NCBI GenBank assembly: GCA_003243425.1
Contig: QFQP01000002.1
Span: 62,001 to 126,000 of the forward strand
Origin: Archangium gephyra
GTDB taxonomy: Bacteria > Myxococcota > Myxococcia > Myxococcales > Myxococcaceae
DNA: 64,000 nt
Direction: 5' to 3'
Below are positions 1-9,188 of this stretch, piece by piece (positions within the stretch are counted from its first letter, which is position 1; the number at the start of each line of letters is the position of its first letter). The notes beneath the pieces are model-generated. The model worked only from the letters and a program-made list of their open reading frames with translations. It was not told the DNA's origin and searched no databases. The translations under genes and the position numbers were made by a program.

Positions 1-544
1 TGGTCTTCGGCCGGCCGTGCTTCGACAGGTACCTCGGCGACGCGACGAGCACCGAACGGACCGTGCCGAGCTTACGCGCCAGCAGCTCTGAATCGCGCGG
101 CGGCGCGAGGCGCAGCACCACGTCGACACCTTCGGCCGTCGGGTCGATGAGTCGATCACGAACGGTGAGATCGACTTCGAGCTCGGGAAAGCGGCCGAGG
201 AACCTCGGCAACGCGGGCCCCACGATGAAGTCGGCGAAGATGATGGGCACGTCGACGCGCAAGCGGCCCCTCGGCGCCGCGCTCGACTTCGCGGCCATCG
301 CGTTGGCTTCGTTCAGGTCGGCGAGAATGCGGGTGCAGCGCTCGAAGTAGTCGGCGCCCTCCTGCGTGAGGCTGATGCTGCGCGTCGTTCGATTGAGGAG
401 CCGAACGCCGAGGCGCTCTTCGAGGCGCGTGACGATTCGGCTCACGCCAGACGGCGTCAGGCGCAGGTTCGCGGCCGCGCGGGAAAAGCCGCCGAGCTCG
501 ACCACCCGGGTGAAGACTTCGATGTCGGAGAACGCGTCACTCAC
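1..544 (-). CDS. LysR-family transcriptional regulator (3' end cut by window edge)
   Basis: The first 181 codons of a LysR-type regulator are present; the gene runs off the left edge. The N-terminus reads VSDAFSDIEVFTRVVELGGF, followed by a winged-helix region with AAANLRLTPSGVSR and the recognition-helix pattern typical of LysR proteins (residues about 1-62). It then enters the periplasmic-binding-like effector domain (RGRLRVDVP...). GTG at 544 is the only sensible start, because an in-frame stop lies ten codons further upstream. LysR proteins bind DNA as tetramers and respond to a small molecule, often controlling a divergent neighbour. The gene upstream is the convergent-side DUF1385 gene on the same strand, so no target can be inferred from the context. 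Confidence 0.85.
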   Translation of the reverse strand, partial: MSDAFSDIEVFTRVVELGGFSRAAANLRLTPSGVSRIVTRLEERLGVRLLNRTTRSISLTQEGADYFERCTRILADLNEANAMAAKSSAAPRGRLRVDVPIIFADFIVGPALPRFLGRFPELEVDLTVRDRLIDPTAEGVDVVLRLAPPRDSELLARKLGTVRSVLVASPRYLSKHGRPKT

Positions 545-652
545 GGCCTCAATTTGTACCGTGGCGTCACCAATTACGAACGAGAACGGCCTCACCGGGT
601 AGCGCTCTGGCAACACGCGACGTTGCGTCACGCACGGGCCCGTGGAGCTCTT

Positions 653-1750
653 TCAGGCGGCGGCCTCGGCGAACGTTCCATAGAGCGTCACCCCGTCTGC
701 CGACTTCGGCTTGCCCTCTTCACGCGCCAGCGCGCGGTCGAGCGACAGCAGCGCAACTTCCTGCTGCGAGTCGGTCGGCGGCTGGGTGGTGATGCCCTGC
801 AGCCAGACACCCGGCCTGGTGAGGCTCTTGATGAAGCGCGGGCACGAGTCCATCGCGCTCCAGCGCTGGAGCTCGTACGCGATGCCGGCGATGGGGAACG
901 CCATCGGCACCTTGATGAGAATCATCAGCAGCTGATTCACCAGGTCGTTGGGGTGCAGCCGCGGCACGAACGGCAGGAGGATCACGTGCATCAGCACTGC
1001 GACACCAACCACGATGAACAGGAACGACGTGCCACACCGGGGGTGCTGCGTGGTGAAGGGCTTCGCGTTGTCGACGGTGAGCGGTTTGTACGACTCGTAG
1101 GTCCAAATCGCCTTGTGTTCGGCACCGTGGTACCGGAACAGGGTCTTCGCGTCTTCGGTCTTCGAGAGCACGAACATGTAGCCGACGAGAATCGCCACGC
1201 GGAACACGCCGTCGACCAGGTGGAACGCGAAGCTCGTGGTGTCGAACGACGGACCGATCGCCTTGCCGACCAACCACGTGAGCGCGTGCGGCAGACCGAT
1301 GAAGAACACCATCATCACCACGGTCGAGAGCGCCAACATGAAGTCCGAGCCACCCTTCCTGGGCTCGGGCGATGGAGCGCTCGGCGGCGCGGGCTCGGAG
1401 TCAGCGGCGGCGATCACCGACCCCATCATGAAGGCCAGCAGGGTCGACGCGGAGATCGACGACTTCTTGCTGCCTTCTTCGGGCGGCAGGCCGTGCTCGC
1501 TGGAGAACTTGAGCGCGGAGAAGCCGTTGTGGAGCGACTCGGCGAGCACCAGCGCGCCGCGGAAGATCGGCCAGCGGAGGAACTTGAGGCCGGGCGCGAG
1601 CTGCTCCCATTTCTGTTCACGAATCGCGATGCCGCCCACGTGACGCCGCACGGCGACCACGAAGGACTTGGGGCTGCGCATCATCACCCCTTCGATGACG
1701 GCCTGCCCACCGATGTACGGCTGCCGCGGACCCGCTCCAGAGTTGCTCAC
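653..1750 (-). CDS. DUF1385 (YqhQ-like) membrane protein
   Basis: 365 residues. The N-terminus has the family signature YIGGQAVIEGVMMRSP (about residues 12-27), followed by VVAVRRHVG. Hydrophobic segments lie around residues 135-160 (LALSTVVMMVFFIGLPHAL), 180-195 and 245-300. A YHGAEHK motif near residue 209 and HPRCGTSF near 235 are also typical of DUF1385. Family members are polytopic proteins of unknown function that often sit beside rpmE and prfA, as here, where rpmE lies immediately upstream on the same strand. A terminator between the two suggests that this gene is partly or wholly transcribed separately. The biochemical role is not known. Confidence 0.85.
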   Translation of the reverse strand: MSNSGAGPRQPYIGGQAVIEGVMMRSPKSFVVAVRRHVGGIAIREQKWEQLAPGLKFLRWPIFRGALVLAESLHNGFSALKFSSEHGLPPEEGSKKSSISASTLLAFMMGSVIAAADSEPAPPSAPSPEPRKGGSDFMLALSTVVMMVFFIGLPHALTWLVGKAIGPSFDTTSFAFHLVDGVFRVAILVGYMFVLSKTEDAKTLFRYHGAEHKAIWTYESYKPLTVDNAKPFTTQHPRCGTSFLFIVVGVAVLMHVILLPFVPRLHPNDLVNQLLMILIKVPMAFPIAGIAYELQRWSAMDSCPRFIKSLTRPGVWLQGITTQPPTDSQQEVALLSLDRALAREEGKPKSADGVTLYGTFAEAAA

Positions 1751-1774
1751 CAGTCACTCCTAACCGTCAGATGC

Positions 1775-1816
1775 GGAAAACAAAACGGCCGACGGAGCAC
1801 GGGGCTCCATCGGCCG
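1775..1816 (-). terminator. Intrinsic terminator downstream of rpmE
   Basis: A 12-bp stem (one arm 1787-1798, the other 1804-1815, one G-U wobble) has a short loop. On the minus strand it is followed directly by the T-rich stretch TTTTGTTTT (complement of 1777-1785). It lies 25 bases past the rpmE stop and before DUF1385. Confidence 0.8.
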
Positions 1817-1839
1817 GTGAGGTACTGCGGGGAATAAAA

Positions 1840-2073
1840 TTATTCCTTGATGCCCGCGACGGCCGGCGCCGCAGCCTTGCCCGCGTACTTCTTCTTGAAG
1901 CGATCGATGCGGCCCTGCGTGTCGACCAGCTTGTACTTGCCGGTGAAGAACGGGTGGCAGTTCGAGCAGACTTCAACGGAGAACGAGCCGCGCGTGGAGC
2001 GGGTCTCGATGATGTTGCCGCAAGCGCAGGTGATGCGAGCGGCGGGATAGATCGGGTGAGCGTCGGCCTTCAT
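1840..2073 (-). CDS. rpmE: 50S ribosomal protein L31 (zinc-binding type A)
   Basis: 77 residues, MKADAHPIYP..., ending after a short Ala-rich tail. It has the four cysteines of the zinc-binding (C+) form of L31: CAC at residues 16-18 and CSNC at 37-40. The conserved segments HPFFTGK and RIDRFKKKY are also present. L31 is a late-assembling large-subunit protein that bridges to the 30S head. The zinc-dependent form also acts as a zinc reserve, being replaced by a C- paralogue under zinc limitation in species that have one. The C-terminal tail AAAPAVAGIKE is lineage-specific. A good AAGGAAGT-type ribosome-binding site precedes the ATG. Confidence 0.96.
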   Translation of the reverse strand: MKADAHPIYPAARITCACGNIIETRSTRGSFSVEVCSNCHPFFTGKYKLVDTQGRIDRFKKKYAGKAAAPAVAGIKE

Positions 2074-2276
2074 GGTGACTTCCTTTTCAAGCCGCCTTGC
2101 ATCGGGACCGATTCCCGGTGGACTGGCGGGGCGCGTTCCTTAACCACGCGGAACGTGTTCTCGCAAGGCCGAGTCTCCAACCGCCCGGAAATACCGGCAG
2201 AAATTCGGGCGCGAACGACAATCGCGTTTACAGAAGCCGCGTAACCCGGACCGTCGCGGCCGTCCGACAACGAAGC

Positions 2277-3041
2277 ATGAGCTACACGATCAAGCGCGGC
2301 GACACTCTGTCTGGCATTGCGGCTCGGTACGGCACCACGGTTTCGGCGCTCGCTTCGGCGAACGGCATCCGCAACCCGAACCTGATCGTCGCGGGCAAGA
2401 CGCTCCAGATCCCCGGGAAGTCGGGCGGCTCGTCGGGCGGTGGCGGCGGCGGCTCGTACACGGTGAAGCGCGGCGACACGTTGTCGAGCATCGCGGGCCG
2501 CCACGGCACGTCGGTCTCGGCCATCGCGCGGCTCAACAACATCCGCAACGTGAACCTCATCTACCCGGGCCAGAACCTCCGCATTCCCGGTCGCGACAGC
2601 GGCGGCAGCTCGTACACCCCGCCCGTCAACGGCGGCGGCGGCGTGACGGGCTCGGGTGGCGCGCGTGGAGACACGGGTCTGGCCAACGCGGCCCGCAACG
2701 CGGCGATGGGCATGGGCGGCTACAACTCGCAGGGCCTCTGCGCCACGGGCGTGAGCCGCGCGATTCTGGCGCGCTACGGCGTGAAGGTCTGGGGCAACGG
2801 CAACCAGATCGACAACAACCTGCCCCGCAACAAGTTCAAGCAGATCAACATCTCGTTGGAAGAGGCGCTGAAGATCCCCGGCCTCGTGCTGACCTGGGAA
2901 AAGACGTCGTCGCGCCTGGGGTCGATCTACGGCCACACGGCGATCACGCTGGGCGACGGTCACTCTTCCGCGTCGGACTTCATCGAGCGCAACACCACCA
3001 ACAGTGGCCGCTCGGGCTTCAAGGTGTTCATGCCGATCTGA
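2277..3041 (+). CDS. Double-LysM protein with C-terminal papain-like (CHAP-like) domain
   Basis: 254 residues from ATG 2277. Two LysM peptidoglycan-binding modules lie at residues 2-45 and 61-104 (both start YT(I/V)KRGDTLS and end near (L/R)IPG), joined by a Gly/Ser linker. A second Gly-rich linker leads to a domain at about 130-254. That domain contains GLCATGVSRAIL (Cys155) and IYGHTAIT (His220), a spacing that fits a CHAP/NlpC-type cysteine hydrolase or a related binding domain. No signal peptide is visible: LysM begins at residue 2, and nothing hydrophobic precedes this ATG in frame. The protein may therefore be released by lysis or exported in an unusual way. The assignment of the C-terminal domain is an inference. 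Confidence 0.75.
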   Translation: MSYTIKRGDTLSGIAARYGTTVSALASANGIRNPNLIVAGKTLQIPGKSGGSSGGGGGGSYTVKRGDTLSSIAGRHGTSVSAIARLNNIRNVNLIYPGQNLRIPGRDSGGSSYTPPVNGGGGVTGSGGARGDTGLANAARNAAMGMGGYNSQGLCATGVSRAILARYGVKVWGNGNQIDNNLPRNKFKQINISLEEALKIPGLVLTWEKTSSRLGSIYGHTAITLGDGHSSASDFIERNTTNSGRSGFKVFMPI

Positions 3042-3106
3042 AGCGCCCGCGGCTCGGTCACGCCGCCGTTTGATCGAGCATCGGGACCGCGCTGGTCGCC
3101 CGCGCG

Positions 3107-4669
3107 TCACCGCTCCGAGAGTGCAGCGAGGCGGTACTGCGCGGCCTGCGCGATCGCTTCGTTGCTGCGAGGCAGATCAGGAAAGTGGCCGATGAGATCG
3201 TGCTTCGGCTGCTTCCGTTGCGCGATGGCGTTCCGGTACGCACGCAACGAGCCGTCGAGATCGCGGCGACGCTCGTTCACCTGCCCCAGCAAGTAGTGGC
3301 CGACGGCCAACGTAGGCTCGAGGAAGAGCGCGCGGGTGAGCTCCTGCCTGGCCTCGTCGAGCTGACCGACCTGCATCGCCGCGAGCGCCAGATAGAGCCG
3401 CGCTTCGACGCACAACGGTTCGCGCGAGAGCGCGAGTTGATACGCGTCACGCGCTTCGTCGAGGTTGCCCATGAGCGCATGCACGTTGCCCAGCGTGAGC
3501 CGGGCCGCCAGATCTTCCGGCTCGTCGTCGGCGAGGCTGTGCGCGGTGCGCAGGGCTTTGGGGAAGTCGCCGCGCTCGATGGAGTCGATCACCTCGGCCA
3601 GCCGCTCGACCGGCGTACGCAGGGGCAGCTGAATCGACGGCGGCGCGGCTGGCGCGGGCTCGCTCTTCGGCTGCGCGACCTCCTTCTTCGCCTGCGCCTC
3701 TTCTCGCTCGCGCGCCTTGCGCTTGAGATCGCGCAACACCGACTCGACGTCGGTCGCCGACCTCGGCACCGGCGGCACGAAGGGCTGCGACGGGCGACGA
3801 ACGGTGGTGACCGGAGCCGGCTTGCGCGCCGCGGACATCGGGCGCTGGTACGCGAACGTGCCGCCGACCTCGACCATCTCGAAGCGCGTGCTGATCTTGA
3901 AGAGACTCTCGGAGTAGCCGAGGAACATCCACCCGCCGGGGCGAAGCGATTCGTAGAAGCGCTCCATCACGCCGACGATGGTGGGTTGATCGAAGTAGAT
4001 GATGACGTTGCGGCAGAAGATGACGTCGAGCGAGCGCGCCAGCACCTGCGGCCAGACAGGCGAGGCGAGGTTGTGGCCTTCGAAGCGAATGAGATTTCGA
4101 ACCGCCGGCGCGACGCGGTAGCCGCCGTCGACCGGCTGAAAGAAGCGGCTGATGCGCTCCTCACTCACGCCGACCAGGCGACGCGCGGGGAAAAAGCCGT
4201 TGCCGGCAGACTCGGTGGCGACGGGGTTGAGATCGGTCGCCAGCACGTCGACCGTCTCTGGCGTGCCGTTGCGCTCGAGCGCCACCATCGACAACGAGTA
4301 CGGCTCTTCGCCCGTCGCGCAGCCCGCCGACCACAGCTTGACCTGACGGCCTTCGGCGCGGCCCTGGTCCATCACCTGAGGAAACACGGAGCGCTCGAAG
4401 GCGTGGAACTGGCGCGTGTCGCGGAAGAACTCGGTCTTGCCGACGGTGACGAGCGGAATGAGCGAACGCAGCTCCTGCTCGCCCGCGCGCTGGCGGAGGT
4501 TGCCGACGTATTCGGCTGCATCGGTGAGGCCCAGCACGGGCATGCGGGCCTGCAAGGCCAGACGAAGGCCGTAATAGCCGTCAGGCGTGATCTTCAGGCC
4601 GACACGTTCGAGCAACAGCGAGGCCAGCTGCTCCAACGAGTTGCGCTCGATGCTGAGCACCTCACTCAT
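3107..4669 (-). CDS. frzF: Frz chemoreceptor methyltransferase with TPR tail (CheR/FrzF)
   Basis: 520 residues. ATG 4669 overlaps the frzG stop as ATGA, so it is chosen over the ATG three codons upstream. The CheR N-terminal helical domain (about 1-60) is followed by the SAM methyltransferase fold (about 70-275) with TEFFRD at 79-84, the SAM-binding LWSAGCATGEEPYS at 112-125, ATDLNP, and IFCRNVIIYF. A charged linker (about 290-345) joins it to a TPR region at about 365-500. FrzF methylates glutamates of the receptor FrzCD, and the M. xanthus protein also carries C-terminal TPRs that regulate the activity. It is the last gene of the operon, and its position and fusion match frzF. Confidence 0.9.
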   Translation of the reverse strand: MSEVLSIERNSLEQLASLLLERVGLKITPDGYYGLRLALQARMPVLGLTDAAEYVGNLRQRAGEQELRSLIPLVTVGKTEFFRDTRQFHAFERSVFPQVMDQGRAEGRQVKLWSAGCATGEEPYSLSMVALERNGTPETVDVLATDLNPVATESAGNGFFPARRLVGVSEERISRFFQPVDGGYRVAPAVRNLIRFEGHNLASPVWPQVLARSLDVIFCRNVIIYFDQPTIVGVMERFYESLRPGGWMFLGYSESLFKISTRFEMVEVGGTFAYQRPMSAARKPAPVTTVRRPSQPFVPPVPRSATDVESVLRDLKRKAREREEAQAKKEVAQPKSEPAPAAPPSIQLPLRTPVERLAEVIDSIERGDFPKALRTAHSLADDEPEDLAARLTLGNVHALMGNLDEARDAYQLALSREPLCVEARLYLALAAMQVGQLDEARQELTRALFLEPTLAVGHYLLGQVNERRRDLDGSLRAYRNAIAQRKQPKHDLIGHFPDLPRSNEAIAQAAQYRLAALSER

Positions 4670-5667
4670 TGGAGCCACCTCACCAGCTGATCGCCCACGT
4701 CGTCGAGCGGCAACACCCTCTCGGCGGCGCCGATGGCGACCGCTTCGCCGGGCATGCCGAACACCACGCTGCTGGCTTCGTCTTGCGCGATGGTGTGCCC
4801 CCCGGCTGCACGAATTTCTTTGAGACCTCTGGCGCCGTCACGGCCCATACCTGTCAGTACGACGCCGATGGCCCGCGCGCCGAAGTTTTGAGCGACGCTT
4901 CGCAGCAACAGGTCGCACGATGGCTTGAAACCACCCACCGCGGCGCCGTCGTCGAGCCGCAGCACGCCGCTGGGCTGCACCAGCATGTGAAGCCCTGCAG
5001 GCGCGATGAAAAATTCTCCCTTCACCAGACGCTGGCCGTCGGTCGCTTCATGAACGCGGTGCCCGGTCTCGGCGTGGAGCCAATGTGCGAGATCGTCGGA
5101 GAAGCCGGGCGTGATGTGCTGACAGATCACGAAGGGGGCGCGCAGCCCGCGGGGGAGATCGGCCAACAGGGTCGCCAGGGCCCGCGGCCCACCGAGCGAC
5201 GCGGCGACGGCGACGACCGTGAAGTCGGGCTTCACCGCAGGAATGCTGGCGCTGGTGCGACGCTTCCGACCGCGCGGGTGACGAACGACCGCCACCGAGG
5301 CGAGCAACAACAGCTGCTTTCGCAAGGTGGCCGTCGTCGGCGCATCGAGCGTCGCCGGGAGTTGAATGATCTCCAGCGCGCCCGCATCGAGCAGCCCGAA
5401 GGCCACCTTCCGCTCGGTGGGAGACTCGACGATCAACGCAATCGGGCGCGGCTTGTCGGCCATGATGCGCTCGACGAGCTTGAGCAGCTCGGCGGCGGGC
5501 CCGGCGAGGTCGATCACCACCAGCGCGGGGTTGTGCTTCTTGACCAGCTCGAGCGCCAGCGCGGCGGGAGCGGGCTCGGCGACGAGCGTGAGCTCCCTGC
5601 GAAAGAGCGGCTCGAGCCTTCTCGCCGTCGCGCCGAGGCTGTCGACGAGAAGGACCGTCTTGCTCAC
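4666..5667 (-). CDS. frzG: Frz receptor methylesterase (CheB/FrzG) with degenerate receiver
   Basis: 333 residues from GTG 5667, which overlaps the frzE stop (GTGA). The C-terminal methylesterase domain (about 150-333) keeps the catalytic serine in AASLGG (Ser157), the histidine in ICQHI (His184) and the aspartate in GMGRDG (Asp277). The N-terminal region (1-120) folds like a receiver but is degraded: it reads VDS where receivers have DD, and QLP where the invariant Lys-Pro should be. It does keep a candidate Asp53 (VVIDL). Normal phosphorylation control is therefore doubtful. FrzG removes methyl groups from FrzCD. The length is close to that of M. xanthus FrzG. Confidence 0.88.
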   Translation of the reverse strand: MSKTVLLVDSLGATARRLEPLFRRELTLVAEPAPAALALELVKKHNPALVVIDLAGPAAELLKLVERIMADKPRPIALIVESPTERKVAFGLLDAGALEIIQLPATLDAPTTATLRKQLLLLASVAVVRHPRGRKRRTSASIPAVKPDFTVVAVAASLGGPRALATLLADLPRGLRAPFVICQHITPGFSDDLAHWLHAETGHRVHEATDGQRLVKGEFFIAPAGLHMLVQPSGVLRLDDGAAVGGFKPSCDLLLRSVAQNFGARAIGVVLTGMGRDGARGLKEIRAAGGHTIAQDEASSVVFGMPGEAVAIGAAERVLPLDDVGDQLVRWLQ

Positions 5668-7934
5668 GTGAGCCGGTCGATGGTGAGCGCGAGGCTCTCG
5701 ACGCCGAGCTCGCCCTTGATGAGGTACGCGTCGGCGCCCGCATCGAGACCGCGGCGCGTGTCTTCGGGAGACGCGAGCGACGAGAGGATCACCACCGGCA
5801 CCTTCGAGAGCTCCGGGTGCTGCTTGATGCGGCGCGTGAGGCTGAAGCCGTCGAGTCGCGGCATCTGCACGTCGGTGAGAATCAGGTCGTACTGATTGCT
5901 CTGGAGACGGCTCCAACCGTCTTCGCCGTCCTGCGCTTCTTCGACGGTGTGGCCGAGCGCACGCACCAGCGCAGATTCCGTGGCGCGGGCGATGGGCGAG
6001 TCGTCGACCAGCAGCACCTTCAAGCGGCGCGTCTGCGAGGCCTCGGTGACCGGCCGCGCCATCTTGCGCACCTCGGTCATGATGTCGGGCACGTGCAGCA
6101 GCACGGCGATGCGGCCGTCTTCGAGCGCCGCTGAACCGGCGACGAAGGGCGCGCCCTTCATGAAGTCGCCGCCAACGGGCTTCACGGCCACTTCGCGCTC
6201 GTCGACGAAGCCGTCGACCACCAGCGCGGCGCGATCTTCACCGTGACGAACGACGACGCACGGAGGCCGATCGAAGCGCGGCCCACCGTTGAGCCCGAGC
6301 AAGGGCCCGAGCGCCACCATGGTCACCGGACGATTGCGATGCATCACCGCGAGCGTGCCCATGATCTCGAGCCGATCTTCCGGGCGGAACCGGGCGACGG
6401 CTTCGACGTCGGCGGCGGGCATGCCGTACACGTCGTCGCCCATGCGAATGAGCAGCACGCGCATCAACGCGAGCGACTGCGGCAGGCGCAACGCGACCGA
6501 CGTGCTGCGGCCGATGCGGCTGGAAACGGCGACCGAGCCGCCCAGCGCTTCGACCTTCTTCTTCACCACGTCCATGCCGACGCCACGACCAGACGTCTCG
6601 CTGATCTCGTCGCGCGTCGAGAAGCCAGCGCGGAAGATGAGGTCCATCGCCTCACGCTCCGACAGGGCGGCGGCCTGGCTCTCGGTCAGCAGCCGGCGCT
6701 GAATGGCGACGGCCTTGAGGCGCTCGGGGTCGATGCCCCGGCCATCGTCTTCGACCTCCACGTGGAGCATGTCGCCGTCGGCGCGCGCGCGGAGCGTCAC
6801 GCGACCGGTCTCTGATTTACCGAGCGTGCTGCGGAGATCCGGCGACTCGATGCCGTGGTCGACGGCGTTGCGCATCATGTGAACGAGCGCGTCGCGGAGG
6901 TCGGCCACCAGCGAGCGGTCGACGCCGGCGTTGGTGTTCTCGACCACCATCTCGATGTGCTTGTTCTGCGCGTGCGCCAGCTCACGGGCCGCGCGCGGGA
7001 AGGCTTCGAACACGCTGGCCAGCGGCACCAGGCGCGCTTCGGCCACGTGATCGGCCAACTGCGTGAGGTTGCCGTGCAACGTGTTGAGACCGTCGGCGTG
7101 GCCGCGCACGAAGCGGAACGAGTCGTCGCGCAGCAGATGCAGGTCGTTCTCGAGCCGGGTGGCCTGCTCGCGTGACTTCGGGTCGAGCTCCTGACTCTCC
7201 GACAGGCGCAGCAGGCTGTCGCCGAGCCGGGAGAAGCGCTCGAAGAGCCCCTGCAGCTCGTCACCGCGGAGCCCGGCGCGCGCGCTCTCGACCAGCAGGT
7301 CGCCCGCCAGCAGCCCCAACGCATCGAGGATCTCGACGTTGACGCGAATGCTGCGGTCTGCCGGGCCGGCACGTTCTGCCGGAGCGCCGGGCGTCGTCGG
7401 ACGGGGCGCGGGCGTGGGGGCGCTGGCAGTGGGAGGCACCGGCGCGCTCGGCGCCGGCACTTCGACGGGCCTCGGCGGAGCCGGCGCCGGCCGGGCCTTC
7501 ACCGCGCCACCACCGCTGCCCGAGCGCTGTGGTTTCAGCGGCGGCAGCGGCGTGCCGGCCAGCTGCGACATCCTGGCCGCCATCTCGTTCGACTCGTCGG
7601 AGCCTTCCTTGGCCGCCTCGAGATCGTCGAGCAGATCGCTGATCGCGTCGCAGGCGTGGAGCAGGAGATCGGTCGCGCCACGCGTACCGATCTTCTTTTC
7701 GCGCTCGGCGCGCAGCACGTCTTCGCAGCAGTGCGCGAGCTGACCTATCGCGGCGAGGCCCAGCATGCGGGCTTCGCCCTTCATGGTGTGCAGCTCACGC
7801 GCGACCGCTTCAGCGCCGCGCTCGGCCTCGGCCTTCTCGAGGTCGAGCACGCCGAGCTGAATCGCCTGGAGCCGGTCCTGCGTCACCTCGACGAACTTGG
7901 TGAGCAGCGACTTCTTGAGGGCTTCGGTATCCAC
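5664..7934 (-). CDS. frzE: Hybrid chemotaxis histidine kinase CheA-CheY (FrzE)
   Basis: 756 residues. The Hpt domain comes first, with ELHTMKGEARMLG; the phospho-accepting His49 is at the same position as His49 of M. xanthus FrzE. A Pro/Ala-rich linker (about 130-200) leads to a dimerisation region, then the ATPase core with N-box HMMRNAVDHGIE, G1 DDGRGID and G2 SGRGVGMD. A CheW-like domain (about 490-620) and a C-terminal receiver (about 638-756, LLVDDSP, phospho-Asp about 688 in LTDVQMP) follow. FrzE autophosphorylates under control of FrzCD and FrzA and passes phosphate to FrzZ; in M. xanthus the fused receiver inhibits the kinase. It is nine bases from frzCD and overlaps frzG. Confidence 0.93.
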   Translation of the reverse strand: MDTEALKKSLLTKFVEVTQDRLQAIQLGVLDLEKAEAERGAEAVARELHTMKGEARMLGLAAIGQLAHCCEDVLRAEREKKIGTRGATDLLLHACDAISDLLDDLEAAKEGSDESNEMAARMSQLAGTPLPPLKPQRSGSGGGAVKARPAPAPPRPVEVPAPSAPVPPTASAPTPAPRPTTPGAPAERAGPADRSIRVNVEILDALGLLAGDLLVESARAGLRGDELQGLFERFSRLGDSLLRLSESQELDPKSREQATRLENDLHLLRDDSFRFVRGHADGLNTLHGNLTQLADHVAEARLVPLASVFEAFPRAARELAHAQNKHIEMVVENTNAGVDRSLVADLRDALVHMMRNAVDHGIESPDLRSTLGKSETGRVTLRARADGDMLHVEVEDDGRGIDPERLKAVAIQRRLLTESQAAALSEREAMDLIFRAGFSTRDEISETSGRGVGMDVVKKKVEALGGSVAVSSRIGRSTSVALRLPQSLALMRVLLIRMGDDVYGMPAADVEAVARFRPEDRLEIMGTLAVMHRNRPVTMVALGPLLGLNGGPRFDRPPCVVVRHGEDRAALVVDGFVDEREVAVKPVGGDFMKGAPFVAGSAALEDGRIAVLLHVPDIMTEVRKMARPVTEASQTRRLKVLLVDDSPIARATESALVRALGHTVEEAQDGEDGWSRLQSNQYDLILTDVQMPRLDGFSLTRRIKQHPELSKVPVVILSSLASPEDTRRGLDAGADAYLIKGELGVESLALTIDRLT

Positions 7935-7943
7935 TCGATGGGG

Positions 7944-9176
7944 TCAGTCAGCCTTGAAGCGCTTGATGAGGTCCGACAGGCGGCTGGCGAGCTGCGTGAG
8001 CTCTGCAGCGGCCGACGTGGCCTGCTTGCTGGCCTGCGTGGTCTGGCGGGTGACGTCTTCGATCTCCGCCATCGAGGCCACGACCTGCTCGGTCGCCGTA
8101 CGCTGCTGCTGCGTGGCGAGGTTGATGACGCGCGCGGCGTCGCTGGTCTCCTGCACGCCAGCCAGAATTCCTTCGACCGCGCTCGCAGCCACCGAGCCGA
8201 GCCGCTCACCCTGCTCCGTCGCGGTGCGCGAGGCGTCGGCGGCGCTCGCGGCGGCGGCGGTCGCTTCACGAATCTCGGTGATGAGGTTCTTGATCTCCTT
8301 GGTCGAGTCGAGAACGTTCTCTGCGAGCCGGCGCATTTCCGCGGCGACGATCGAGAAGCCCTTGCCCGCTTCACCGGCACGCGAACCTTCGAGCGCGGCG
8401 TTGAGCGCCAGGAGGTCGGAGCGGTCGGCGATTTCGTCGATCACCTCGACGACCGTGCCGATGCGCTCCACGCGGCGCAGCAGCTTGGTGATCGACTCCG
8501 ACACCGCGATGCCGTCGGCGCGAATCTGCTGCATCGCTTCGATGAACTCGCCGATGGCGCCACGCCCCGACCGCGCGGAGTTGAGCGTCTCTTCGGCGAC
8601 GCGAGCCACGGCGCCCGCGTTCTCGGCGATCTGCGCGGAGGCGTGCTTGAGCTCCTCCATCGTCGCCGTGGTCTCGTGAATCGCGGCGGCCTGCTCGGTC
8701 GAAGACGATTCGTGCTGCGTCGACGCGGCGAGCACCTCGTTGGCCGACGACGAGAGTCGCAGCGCCGCTTCGTTGATCTCACGCACGAAGGTGCGCAGCG
8801 TGTCGATCACCTTCGAGAAGCCATCGAGCAGCGGGTCGATGACCGGGTCGTTGATGGGCTGCCACTGGAAGTTGGTCAGGTCGCCGTGGCTCACCAGCGC
8901 CGACAGCGCAGCCTGCGCCGACTCGAGCAGGTGCTGCATCTCTTCGCCGCGGGCCGCGAAGGACTTCTGCTCGGTGCCGACGCGCGAGAGCAGCTGATTG
9001 ACGATAGAGCCCATTTCCCTGGCTTCGCCCGACAGCCCCTTGAGATCGACGCGGGTCGCGTAGTCACCGTCGGCGGCTGCCTTCAGCACCAGCAACAATG
9101 ACTGAGAACCGTTCGCGGAGGGCGCGGCTGCGGGCTTCTTCTTCTTGGTGGTGGGCTCGTTCGATTCGGTGGCCAT
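7944..9176 (-). CDS. frzCD: Cytoplasmic methyl-accepting receptor (FrzCD)
   Basis: 410 residues with no membrane segment and no periplasmic domain, as in FrzCD. The N-terminus is Lys/Ala-rich (TTKKKKPAAAP). A HAMP-like stretch follows (GDYATRVDLKGLSGEAREMG, about 37-56), then a long helical signalling domain. The hairpin tip reads DLLALNAALEGSRAGEAGKG, the signature for contact with CheA and CheW. Gln/Glu-rich heptads on either side hold the methylation sites. FrzCD is a soluble receptor that clusters on the nucleoid in M. xanthus and adjusts reversal frequency by methylation through FrzF and FrzG. The ATG is preceded by GAGGACCTCCC. Confidence 0.9.
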   Translation of the reverse strand: MATESNEPTTKKKKPAAAPSANGSQSLLLVLKAAADGDYATRVDLKGLSGEAREMGSIVNQLLSRVGTEQKSFAARGEEMQHLLESAQAALSALVSHGDLTNFQWQPINDPVIDPLLDGFSKVIDTLRTFVREINEAALRLSSSANEVLAASTQHESSSTEQAAAIHETTATMEELKHASAQIAENAGAVARVAEETLNSARSGRGAIGEFIEAMQQIRADGIAVSESITKLLRRVERIGTVVEVIDEIADRSDLLALNAALEGSRAGEAGKGFSIVAAEMRRLAENVLDSTKEIKNLITEIREATAAAASAADASRTATEQGERLGSVAASAVEGILAGVQETSDAARVINLATQQQRTATEQVVASMAEIEDVTRQTTQASKQATSAAAELTQLASRLSDLIKRFKAD

Positions 9177-9188
9177 TGGGAGGTCCTC

